Shown: in pieces, positions 1 to 5,437 of the stretch
How positions within the stretch are numbered: position 1 is the first letter of the stretch
Layout of the letters: every line of letters starts with the position of its first letter
Origin: DATGHS01 sp035307785
GTDB taxonomy: Bacteria; Planctomycetota; Planctomycetia; Gemmatales; Gemmataceae
NCBI GenBank assembly: GCA_035307785.1
Contig: DATGHS010000169.1
Coordinates: 1 to 9,514 of the forward strand
Length of the DNA: 9,514 nucleotides
Direction of reading: 5' to 3'
Made by a program: the position numbers and the translations under genes
The notes under the pieces: model-generated
The model's input: only the letters and a program-made list of their open reading frames with translations
Told to the model about the DNA's origin: nothing
Databases searched by the model: none

Positions 1-815
1 AGGAGGAGCCCTCGCTTGCGCTTCGGGCTAACAGATCGGTGCATCTCGCCGACTTCCCCGAAGCGGACCATTCGCTCATCGATCCCGAACTCTCGCAAGA
101 CATGGAAGCGCTGCTGCGGCTCGTCACGCTCGGCTCGTCGGCTCGCAATTCCGTGAAGATCAAAGTCCGCCAGCCGCTTGCGGAAATGAAAGTGCAGCCC
201 GGAAGCGAGGCGGACCAACAAGCCGTGGCACGCTTCGCCGACCAGATTCAGGATGAGTTGAACATCCGCAAAGTCACACTGCACGACCCGAATGATGGGC
301 CATTGCTAAAAGTCGAGATTCGCCCCAACCGCAAAACGATCGGCCAAAAATTCGGCCCGCGCATCAATGAAATCTGCACCGTTATCGAAGGGCTGACCGA
401 CGTTCGCCTGGAGTTGCAATGTCCCGGCGGACCGGTGACGCTGGAACCAACTGATCTGATCGTTTCCTACAAGGCGGTGCAAGAGGGCTGGGTTGGCGTC
501 GCCGACGGGGCGACGCAAGTCGCCATCGATACGCGAATCACCGAGGAACTCGCCCAGGCCGGAATGGCGCGCGAGATCGTGCGCTTCGTGCAAGACCTGC
601 GCAAGCAAGCCAACCTGGAAATGAGCGACCGCATCGTGCTGTATCTCGGCACCGATTCGCCGAAGTTGCCGCAAGCCATTGCCGCGAATCGCGATTACAT
701 CGGCGAGGAAACGCTAACGGTGAAGTTTTGCGACAAGCCGTTAGGCAGCGACGCGGCGAAGATCGATGTGGAGATCGACGGGCAAAAGCTTGCGATCATG
801 CTGCGGAAGGTGTGA
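1..815 (+). CDS. ileS: Isoleucyl-tRNA synthetase, C-terminal part (5' end outside window)
   Basis: IleS charges tRNA-Ile with isoleucine in the cytoplasm. Only the C-terminal ~270 residues are present. The frame is open from base 3 and ends at TGA 813-815. The visible part begins just before SVHLADFPEAD, which is typical of the start of the anticodon-binding helical domain in large IleS proteins. It continues through ARNSVKIKVRQPL (about 45 residues in), a conserved stretch of the eukaryote-like/type-2 IleS group, and ends in the C-terminal extension known as DUF5915. The catalytic HIGH and KMSKS motifs lie upstream of the window. The GTG at 39 is an internal valine of SVHLADFP, not a start. 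The residues PSLALRAN just before this motif are encoded by a palindromic repeat (7-29) and look like an in-frame insertion. Family assignment is confident; the insertion reading is inference. Confidence 0.9.
   Translation, partial: EEPSLALRANRSVHLADFPEADHSLIDPELSQDMEALLRLVTLGSSARNSVKIKVRQPLAEMKVQPGSEADQQAVARFADQIQDELNIRKVTLHDPNDGPLLKVEIRPNRKTIGQKFGPRINEICTVIEGLTDVRLELQCPGGPVTLEPTDLIVSYKAVQEGWVGVADGATQVAIDTRITEELAQAGMAREIVRFVQDLRKQANLEMSDRIVLYLGTDSPKLPQAIAANRDYIGEETLTVKFCDKPLGSDAAKIDVEIDGQKLAIMLRKV
7..29. repeat. Short palindromic repeat inside the ileS coding frame
   Basis: The arms AGCCC (7-11) and GGGCT (25-29) enclose a smaller CGC-TT-GCG stem (13-20). From memory this resembles a dispersed intergenic palindrome of planctomycete genomes; no search was run. 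Here it is translated as part of IleS (about PSLALRAN), just upstream of the anticodon-binding domain. Confidence 0.5.
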
Positions 816-839
816 TCATGCAATGAGATGGTAAGCCGG

Positions 840-861
840 GGAACCCCAAAGTGGTTCAATC
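840..861. repeat. Outer inverted repeat, left arm
   Basis: A degenerate hairpin with stem GAACC (841-845) and GGTTC (853-857). It matches the reverse complement of 1497-1518 at 19 of 22 positions. The right arm is a perfect palindrome and this one has decayed. Confidence 0.7.
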
Positions 862-864
862 TCA

Positions 865-900
865 TAGCCCAGGGTTGCCGCGCTTCGCGGCTACCCTGGG
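865..900. repeat. Middle inverted repeat, left arm (REP-like long hairpin)
   Basis: The hairpin stem is CCCAGGGT (868-875) with ACCCTGGG (893-900), one T-T mismatch, then GCCGCG (877-882) with CGCGGC (886-891), and a 3-nt CTT loop. Positions 865-899 are the exact reverse complement of 1459-1493. ATAG precedes the stem at 864-867. The hairpin lies 50 bp past the ileS stop and could also act as a transcription terminator for ileS, although no U-tract follows. Confidence 0.85.
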
Positions 901-924
901 AAAGAGAGCCACCCAGACACACAT

Positions 925-943
925 ACCCCGAAGGGGTTCCATC
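925..943. repeat. Inner inverted repeat, left arm
   Basis: A small hairpin ACCCC-GAA-GGGGT (925-937) followed by TCCATC. It is the exact reverse complement of 1417-1435. It ends 12 bp before the transposase ATG, so it would form in the 5' leader of that mRNA. Confidence 0.85.
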
Positions 944-955
944 AAGGCCACTCCC

Positions 956-1411
956 ATGTCCCAATCGTTCGCCCAAATCTATGTTCACATCGTCTTCTCC
1001 ACGAAAAATCGGCAACCATTTCTCAGTGACAAGCTTGTTCGCGAAGAATTGCACAAGTACCTGGGCGGCACATGTAACGGTCTTGATTGTCCTATTCTGC
1101 GCGTAGGCGGTGTAGCGGACCATGTTCATATCCTTTGCTGTCTTGGTCGCAGCATCTCAGTGGCCGACCTCGTCAAGGAATTGAAGCGCGAATCATCTCA
1201 ATGGATCAAGACGAAGTCACCTTCGCTGACCGACTTCTATTGGCAGGCTGGTTATGGTGTTTTTTCGATCAGCCCCAGCCATGTCGACGCATTAATCAAA
1301 TACATAGCCAATCAAGAAGAGCATCATCGTACCGAGTCATTCCAAGATGAATTACGGCGATTGTTGAGGAAGTACGGCGTCGAGTGGGATGAGCGATATG
1401 TTTGGGATTGA
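956..1411 (+). CDS. Y1 (HUH) single-strand transposase, IS200-like / REP-associated type
   Basis: A 151-aa protein, the normal length for Y1_Tnp enzymes, which cut and join single-stranded DNA at hairpins through a 5'-phosphotyrosine link. The HUH metal-binding motif is H56-V57-H58 in GGVADHVHIL. The catalytic tyrosine is Y116 in KYIANQEEHH, with the expected Q120 one helical turn later. W96 to S105 (WQAGYGVFSI) and the terminal ERYVWD are typical of this subgroup. The ATG at 956 is chosen because MSQSFAQIYVHIVFSTKNR is a standard N-terminus of the family. A longer GTG start at 851 would only translate the flanking hairpins. The ribosome binding site is weak (AAGG, 944-947). All catalytic residues are intact, so the enzyme may be active. 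Codon use looks less GC-rich than in ileS. Whether it is an IS200-type transposase or a host-domesticated RAYT cannot be settled from the sequence alone. Confidence 0.9.
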   Translation: MSQSFAQIYVHIVFSTKNRQPFLSDKLVREELHKYLGGTCNGLDCPILRVGGVADHVHILCCLGRSISVADLVKELKRESSQWIKTKSPSLTDFYWQAGYGVFSISPSHVDALIKYIANQEEHHRTESFQDELRRLLRKYGVEWDERYVWD

Positions 1412-1416
1412 AATTT

Positions 1417-1435
1417 GATGGAACCCCTTCGGGGT
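1417..1435. repeat. Inner inverted repeat, right arm
   Basis: GATGGA followed by the hairpin ACCCC-TTC-GGGGT. It is a perfect inverted copy of 925-943 and starts 5 bp after the transposase stop codon, so it also forms a hairpin at the mRNA 3' end. Confidence 0.85.
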
Positions 1436-1458
1436 AATTGGGAGAATGATCCCGGCCT

Positions 1459-1493
1459 CCAGGGTAGCCGCGAAGCGCGGCAACCCTGGGCTA
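1459..1493. repeat. Middle inverted repeat, right arm (REP-like, with GTAG foot on minus strand)
   Basis: Exact inverted copy of 865-899. On the minus strand it is preceded at 1494-1491 by GTAG, placed directly at the 5' foot of the hairpin. GTAG next to a hairpin is the hallmark of enterobacterial REP sequences recognised by RAYT enzymes. The left copy has ATAG at the same place. Confidence 0.85.
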
Positions 1494-1496
1494 CGC

Positions 1497-1518
1497 GATG
1501 GAACCCCGTTGGGGTTCC
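1497..1518. repeat. Outer inverted repeat, right arm
   Basis: A perfect hairpin GGAACCCC-GTT-GGGGTTCC (1500-1518) preceded by GAT. It resembles the inner arms (same GATGGAACCCC start) and is the intact partner of 840-861. The inner and outer families therefore look like duplicates of one basic hairpin. Confidence 0.8.
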
Positions 1519-1557
1519 TGACTGGATGACCTCGTCTCCCTGCGGACAATGACCCCG

Positions 1558-2703
1558 TCACAGCAACTCCGCAATCACGCTATCCGCCACATATCTTCCG
1601 GCCTGCGTGAAGCGCACCGAGTCGCCATCGTCTTCCAGCAAGCCCGCCGCGACATGCCGCCTCAGCGCCTCGCTCGCCAGCGCATCGACATCAAATCCCG
1701 TTTGCTCGCGGAAGCGCTGCCGACTCACGCCCTCCTTGCGCCTCAGGTTCAGCGTCAATGTCTCCCGGGCTCGCTCTTCCGGCCCCAGTGTTTCGCTCTG
1801 GAACACGGGCGATTCGCCGGCGAGCACCTTGCGGATGTAGCCCTCGACATTGCGGACATTCAGCGTCCGCGTTCCGTTCACGTACGCCGCGGCCCCCACG
1901 CCGAAGCCGAAGCAGGGCTCATTGGCCCAGTAAACCTGGTTATGCCGGCAGCGCTGGCCCGGCTTCGCAAAGCTCGAAATCTCGTACTGCTCATAACCGG
2001 CCGCTTCCAGAGTCTCCATTGCGTGCTGGTACATGTGCAATTCCAAGTCTTCGGCCAGAGGGCGAACGTCGCCGTGCTCTTTTTGCTTCCACAAGCGCGT
2101 GCCTTTCTCGAAGGTGAGGCCGTAAGTGGAAATCTGGTGCGGCGCCAGCGCAAGCGCTTGCCGCAGGTCTTCCGCCCATTCATCGAGCGTTTGCCCCGGC
2201 ACGCCAAAGATAAGGTCGATGGACACGCAGCCATTGAATTGCTTCGCCGCAGCCACCGCCGGAGCGACGTGCTCCGGATCATGCCGGCGTTCCAGTGTTC
2301 GAAGTACATGCGCATGAAACGACTGCACGCCGAGACTGATGCGGTTGACGCCGAATCTGCCAATTAAGCGCGCTTTCTCGGCTTCAAAGCTGTCGGGGTT
2401 CGCTTCCAACGAGAACTCGCCGCCCGGCTCTAGCGGCAACCAGCGGGCTAGCGTTTCAAGCAGGTTTCGCAGCTGGTCGAGCTTCAAATGTGATGGCGTC
2501 CCGCCGCCCAGGAAGAGCGTTTGCACCGGATGTGGAGAACCCAGTCTTGATACTTCTTCCGCGAGCGCTTCGAGATAGAGCGCAACAAGATGATCCTTCC
2601 CTTCCGCGACCGCAAAGTCGCAATAGCCGCAATGATGCGCGCAGAACGGGATGTGGATGTACGCAGATTTTGATACCTCAACGACGATGTTTGACTCGCT
2701 CAA
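1558..2703 (-). CDS. hemW: HemW, radical SAM heme chaperone (CPO/HemN-like)
   Basis: 381 aa from a TTG start at 2703, matching the ~380 aa usual for HemW. The radical-SAM cluster cysteines are C21, C25 and C28 in HIPFCAHHCGYCDF. The SAM-binding GGGTPS is at 66-71, EANPDS at 100-105, RISLGVQSF at 121-129 and DLIFGVPGQ at 163-171. HNQVYW at 254-259 is the heme-binding HNxxYW signature that separates HemW from true coproporphyrinogen oxidase HemN. The C-terminal ~90 residues form the HemN_C-type domain. HemW binds heme and delivers it to respiratory haemoproteins. The TTG start is preceded by GGGAG (minus strand, 2718-2714) with a 10-nt spacer. Upstream starts up to 2799 would translate a repeat into RRGRRERRG-like residues and are rejected. 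It is convergent with the transposase element, and its TGA (1560-1558) lies 40 bp beyond it. Confidence 0.93.
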   Translation of the reverse strand: MSESNIVVEVSKSAYIHIPFCAHHCGYCDFAVAEGKDHLVALYLEALAEEVSRLGSPHPVQTLFLGGGTPSHLKLDQLRNLLETLARWLPLEPGGEFSLEANPDSFEAEKARLIGRFGVNRISLGVQSFHAHVLRTLERRHDPEHVAPAVAAAKQFNGCVSIDLIFGVPGQTLDEWAEDLRQALALAPHQISTYGLTFEKGTRLWKQKEHGDVRPLAEDLELHMYQHAMETLEAAGYEQYEISSFAKPGQRCRHNQVYWANEPCFGFGVGAAAYVNGTRTLNVRNVEGYIRKVLAGESPVFQSETLGPEERARETLTLNLRRKEGVSRQRFREQTGFDVDALASEALRRHVAAGLLEDDGDSVRFTQAGRYVADSVIAELL

Positions 2704-2717
2704 TGATCTCTGGCTCC

Positions 2718-2792
2718 CTCTGCGTTCTCTGCGCCCTCTGCGGTTGAATCTCTGAATGAACTCTAACCGCAGAGGGCGCAGAGAACGCAGAG
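2718..2792. repeat. 28-bp perfect inverted repeat in the hemW leader
   Basis: Arms 2718-2745 and 2765-2792 are exact reverse complements, separated by a 19-nt loop. Each arm holds three copies of a ~9-bp unit containing CTCTGCG. From memory, CTCTGCG-rich runs of this kind are a widely dispersed intergenic repeat in several phyla; not searched. The hemW Shine-Dalgarno sequence (2718-2714, minus) touches the base of the hairpin. Confidence 0.9.
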
Positions 2793-2947
2793 TTTGCAAA
2801 CAGTCTTCATTCTTTATCTGTTATCAGTGTAATCCGTGGTCTCCTTTCTCTTCAACGCCCTTTCATTTTTCACCACATAAACTTGCCCAAGCCGCCACTT
2901 TCCCGCCATAATGATTGCTCGCAAGCTTGCCTTCGGAGAATGCGCCT
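2793..2947. promoter_or_regulatory. Divergent hemW / HSP90-gene intergenic region with possible sigma70-type promoter
   Basis: With 2704-2792 this is the only spacer between the divergent hemW and chaperone genes. TTGCCC (2883-2888), an 18-nt gap and CATAAT (2907-2912) form a possible promoter on the plus strand, giving a leader of roughly 30 nt before the GTG at 2948. The match is moderate. 2817-2842 is AT-rich and contains GTGTAATCCGTGG, which from memory resembles degenerate intergenic repeat remnants. No convincing promoter for hemW was identified. No operator such as a CIRCE or HrcA box was seen in front of the chaperone gene. Confidence 0.35.
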
Positions 2948-4765
2948 GTGGAACATAAATTCCAGATTCACCTGCGTGGCCTGATCGATCTGCTGTCGAA
3001 CCATCTTTACAGCAGCCCGGAAGTGTTTGTGCGCGAACTGTTGCAAAACGGCGTCGATGCCATTCGCGCGCGCAGTTATCTTGATCCGCAGCACCAGGGC
3101 GAAATCACGATTGAGATTCATCAGCGCCCCGGCAAGCCGCCGACGCTAGCCTTCATGGATAACGGCACCGGTCTGACAGAAGACGAAGTGCACAAGTTCC
3201 TGGCCACGATCGGCGAGAGTTCAAAGCGCGCGGCCCACTGGGACCGGCCCATCGACTTCATCGGCCAGTTCGGCATCGGCCTGCTGTCCTGCTTCGTGGT
3301 CAGCGAAGAGATCGTGGTTGTCACGAAATCGGTGCGCGACAATCACAAGCCGTTGGAATGGCGCGGTCGGCCGGATGGCACTTATTCGCTCAAAACGCTG
3401 GAAGCCGATTTTGCTCCGGGAACCCAGGTGTTCCTCACCTGCAAGAAGGGCTTTGAAGAGCATTTCGACGGCGACCACGTGCGCGATCGGGTGAAGCACT
3501 TCGGCGGCCTGCTTCCCTTCCCGATCCGCGTAGTCGAAGGGAAGCAGAACGAGATTGTGAATGCCGGCGGCGCGCCGTGGCGACACGAATACCGCAACGA
3601 CAAAGAGCGGTCGATTGCCCTGCTCACCTTTGGCCATGAGGCGTTTAGCCAGAAGTTCTTCGATGCCGTGCCGCTGCGCTCGAATGTCGGGGCCGTGGAC
3701 GGCATCGCGTTCGTGCTGCCATTCACGCCGAATCTGGCGACCCGGCAAAAGCACCGCGTGTATCTGAAGAACATGCTGCTTTCCGAAGAGGCCGAGAATC
3801 TGCTTCCCGAATGGGCGTTCTTCGTACGGGCCGTCGTGAATGCCAATGATCTGCGGCCCACGGCGTCGCGCGAATCGTTCTACGAGGATGAAAAGCTGGA
3901 AGCGGCCCGGATCGCGCTGGGCGAGTGCTTGCGTGAATACCTGGTCGGTCTGTCAAAGCGCGATCCGCAAAAGCTGGAGAAGTTCATCGGTTTACATCAT
4001 TTGTCGATCAAAGCGCTGGCAATTCAGGACGACGAATTCTACAAGCTCTTCATCCACTGGCTGCCGTTCGAAACTTCGATGGGCGAAATGACGCTTGGTG
4101 AATATCGGGAATTGAACGACACCATGCGCTTCATTCCCGATCTCGATCAATTCCGCCAGGTGTCGCGGGTTGCTGCCGCCCAGAACGAGTGCATCGTCAA
4201 CGGCGCCTACACCTATGACGCCGAGTTGCTAGCGAAGTATTCCGAAATCTTCCCGGATGTGCCCACGGAGGTGATCGACCCAGGCACGCTGGCGCAATCG
4301 TTCGACGACCTGGAGCTGGCCGAACAGGAAGAAACACACGAATTCCTGAAAATCGCGGAAAGCGCGCTGGCGCCGTACAAGACCTCGGCCGAGATGAGAA
4401 AGTTCCTGCCGAAGGAATTGCCGGCCATGTACACGACCGACCGTGAAGGCCGGTTCATCCGCTCCCTGGAGCAATCGAAGGAAATCTCGAGTCCTCTCTG
4501 GTCCGGAGTACTCGACAACATCGGCCGCCGCGAGCGCCATGCCGGGCCGCATGCGCAACTGACATTCAATTACCAGAACTCGCTGGTGCGCCGGCTGGCT
4601 GCGCTGCGCGATCAAAAACTGGTGCACCGCTCGGTGCAGATGCTGTACGTGCAAGCGCTGCTGCTTGGGCATCATCCATTGAGTTCAAAGGAAATGTCGC
4701 TGCTGAACGACGGGCTGCTGGCATTCATCGAATGGGGCGTTCAGAAGCAGGAAGACGGAGAATGA
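2948..4765 (+). CDS. htpG: HSP90-family molecular chaperone (HtpG-like, short divergent type)
   Basis: 605 aa, an ATP-dependent cytosolic chaperone. The N-terminal GHKL ATPase has E30-N34-D37 in ELLQNGVDAI, the nucleotide-binding D71-N72-G73-T74-G75, the lid motif GQFGIGL at 106-112 and GTQVFL at 158-163. The middle domain has VYLKNMLLSE at 271-280 and the catalytic arginine R308 in TASRESFYED, matching the SREILQ arginine of HtpG. Residues ~500-605 form the dimerisation domain. There is no charged linker and no EEVD tail; it ends QKQEDGE. Sequence such as MEHKF-like start, LRGLIDLLSNHLYSS and QNGVDAI fits the separate 'HSP90 family protein' group seen in Actinobacteria and Planctomycetes rather than classical HtpG (family memory). 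The GTG at 2948 is chosen because GGAG (2935-2938) lies 9 nt upstream and VEHKFQIHL is the expected N-terminus; the TTG at 2915 is rejected. Confidence 0.9.
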   Translation: MEHKFQIHLRGLIDLLSNHLYSSPEVFVRELLQNGVDAIRARSYLDPQHQGEITIEIHQRPGKPPTLAFMDNGTGLTEDEVHKFLATIGESSKRAAHWDRPIDFIGQFGIGLLSCFVVSEEIVVVTKSVRDNHKPLEWRGRPDGTYSLKTLEADFAPGTQVFLTCKKGFEEHFDGDHVRDRVKHFGGLLPFPIRVVEGKQNEIVNAGGAPWRHEYRNDKERSIALLTFGHEAFSQKFFDAVPLRSNVGAVDGIAFVLPFTPNLATRQKHRVYLKNMLLSEEAENLLPEWAFFVRAVVNANDLRPTASRESFYEDEKLEAARIALGECLREYLVGLSKRDPQKLEKFIGLHHLSIKALAIQDDEFYKLFIHWLPFETSMGEMTLGEYRELNDTMRFIPDLDQFRQVSRVAAAQNECIVNGAYTYDAELLAKYSEIFPDVPTEVIDPGTLAQSFDDLELAEQEETHEFLKIAESALAPYKTSAEMRKFLPKELPAMYTTDREGRFIRSLEQSKEISSPLWSGVLDNIGRRERHAGPHAQLTFNYQNSLVRRLAALRDQKLVHRSVQMLYVQALLLGHHPLSSKEMSLLNDGLLAFIEWGVQKQEDGE

Positions 4766-4767
4766 AT

Positions 4768-4796
4768 TTGAACAGAAGGAAACGAAGCAAACGAAG
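4768..4796. repeat. 29-bp inverted repeat, left arm, flanking the DUF2199 gene
   Basis: It starts 2 bp after the chaperone stop codon. The reverse complement appears at 5393-5421 with 28 of 29 matches. Its second half is two copies of a 9-mer, GAAACGAAG and CAAACGAAG. The pair encloses the DUF2199 gene and could pair at the mRNA level as a very long stem. Confidence 0.88.
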
Positions 4797-4864
4797 GGAA
4801 TTGCATGGTAGGGGCCAAAGATGGTTGGGCCGGCCAACGGCTAGCCAACGCAGAGGGGAGTGCA

Positions 4865-5356
4865 ATGTCCTTTCGATGTCCCTGTTGTGGCAAGCATCAC
4901 GATGACCTTCCTCATGTCGGCATCGACAAGCCGGACCAATGGTGGGATGTTCCGGAAGAAGAGCGGGCGCAACGACTCGTGTTAACCGAAGATACCTGCA
5001 TTCTTGACAACGAGCATTACTTCATCCGCGGGGTGATTGAAATACCGGTTCACGACTATCCTGATAGCTTCGGATTCGGTGTTTGGGTTTCCCAAAAGCG
5101 CGAGAACTTTTTGGCATATTTGCAACAACCGGATAGCGCGGATATCGGCCCGTTTTTCGGATGGCTTTGTACAAGGATCGCCTATTACGAGGACAATACC
5201 CTCTTCCTCAAGTCGCGTGCATTCTTCCGTGAAGGTAATTTGCGGCCACTCATCGAATTAGCGCCGGCGGACCACCCATTAGTTGTCGACCAACGTAACG
5301 GAATCACGCAAGCAAAAGCTTGGGAAATCGTGCACTTCTACGATAAGAATGCATAG
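4865..5356 (+). CDS. DUF2199 domain-containing protein
   Basis: 163 aa, of unknown biochemical function. The start ATG at 4865 has AGGGGAG just upstream (4854-4860) and opens with the family's N-terminal cysteine cluster FRCPCCGKHH (C5, C7, C8, H11, H12), a possible zinc site. Typical DUF2199 blocks follow: WWDVPEEER at 26-34, LDNEHYFIRGVIEIPV at 47-62, FGVWVS at 71-76, GPFFGWL at 95-101, and LRPLIELAPADHPLVVDQRNGIT at 126-148. Length is normal for the family, and no signal peptide or membrane segment is seen. A longer frame back to 4805 lacks family sequence. The gene lies between the HSP90-like and TPR-like genes inside a 29-bp inverted repeat and is visibly richer in AT than its neighbours, which suggests later arrival. 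The leader carries a small hairpin (GTTGG 4824-4828 with CCAAC 4834-4838) and the palindrome GGCTAGCC (4839-4846). Confidence 0.88.
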   Translation: MSFRCPCCGKHHDDLPHVGIDKPDQWWDVPEEERAQRLVLTEDTCILDNEHYFIRGVIEIPVHDYPDSFGFGVWVSQKRENFLAYLQQPDSADIGPFFGWLCTRIAYYEDNTLFLKSRAFFREGNLRPLIELAPADHPLVVDQRNGITQAKAWEIVHFYDKNA

Positions 5357-5392
5357 AAGTTGAATTGTGATTGGCCCACCCCACGCGACTTT

Positions 5393-5421
5393 CTTTGTTT
5401 GCTTCGTTTCCTTCTGTTCAA
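5393..5421. repeat. 29-bp inverted repeat, right arm, flanking the DUF2199 gene
   Basis: Inverted partner of 4768-4796 with a single mismatch (5396). It ends 16 bp before the ATG of the downstream TPR-like gene, immediately upstream of that gene's Shine-Dalgarno sequence AAGG (5428-5431). Confidence 0.88.
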
Positions 5422-5437
5422 TTGATTAAGGATTCTC

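Larger units (their letters stand above)
840..1518 (+). mobile_element. IS200/RAYT-like element: Y1 transposase gene inside three nested inverted palindromes
   Basis: This is a 679-bp unit with near mirror symmetry around one transposase gene (956-1411). Going inwards there are three inverted-repeat pairs: 840-861 with 1497-1518 (19 of 22 positions match), 865-899 with 1459-1493 (35 of 35), and 925-943 with 1417-1435 (19 of 19). Each arm is itself a hairpin. The gaps between middle and inner arms are 25 bp on the left and 23 bp on the right, and those gap sequences are unrelated. IS200/IS605 and REP-associated transposases act on subterminal hairpins as single strands and leave no target duplication, and none is visible. 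The full mirror arrangement is closer to a REP/BIME cluster with its RAYT than to a classical IS200, which has different left and right ends. The element lies between the ileS and hemW 3' ends and interrupts neither. Confidence 0.75.

Noticed and set aside
851..955. N-terminal extension of the transposase from GTG 851
   Set aside because: It translates the flanking hairpins; family members begin near MSQSFAQIY at 956.
840..1518. The repeated hairpins as a CRISPR array
   Set aside because: The repeats are inverted and nested rather than direct and regularly spaced, and enclose a transposase gene; there are no spacers.
1541..1573. TGCGGA/TCCGCA inverted pair near the hemW stop as a terminator
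   Set aside because: The stem is only 6 bp with a 21-nt loop and no T-tract; the neighbouring 1500-1518 hairpin is far stronger.
1549..2367. Long plus-strand open frame opposite hemW (272 aa)
   Set aside because: It lies wholly antisense to well-conserved HemW motifs, its translation is rich in Arg/Ala/His with no family resemblance, and GC-rich codon bias explains the open frame.
2704..2799. N-terminal extension of HemW from 2799
   Set aside because: It translates the 28-bp inverted repeat into Arg-rich residues, and a Shine-Dalgarno sequence supports the TTG at 2703.
2915..2947. Upstream TTG start for the HSP90-like gene
   Set aside because: It adds 11 unconserved residues with no ribosome binding site, whereas the GTG at 2948 has GGAG 9 nt upstream and matches the family N-terminus.
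3221..3861. Minus-strand open frames within the HSP90 gene (up to 177 aa)
   Set aside because: They are antisense to the ATPase and middle-domain motifs and have no recognisable domain or ribosome binding site.
4730..4765. A eukaryote-like EEVD TPR-docking tail on the HSP90-like protein
   Set aside because: The C-terminus reads QKQEDGE: acidic but not EEVD, so no docking motif can be claimed.
4824..4850. Possible riboswitch in the DUF2199 leader
   Set aside because: Only a 5-bp stem and an 8-bp palindrome are visible, with a short direct repeat GCCAACG; there is no known riboswitch core.
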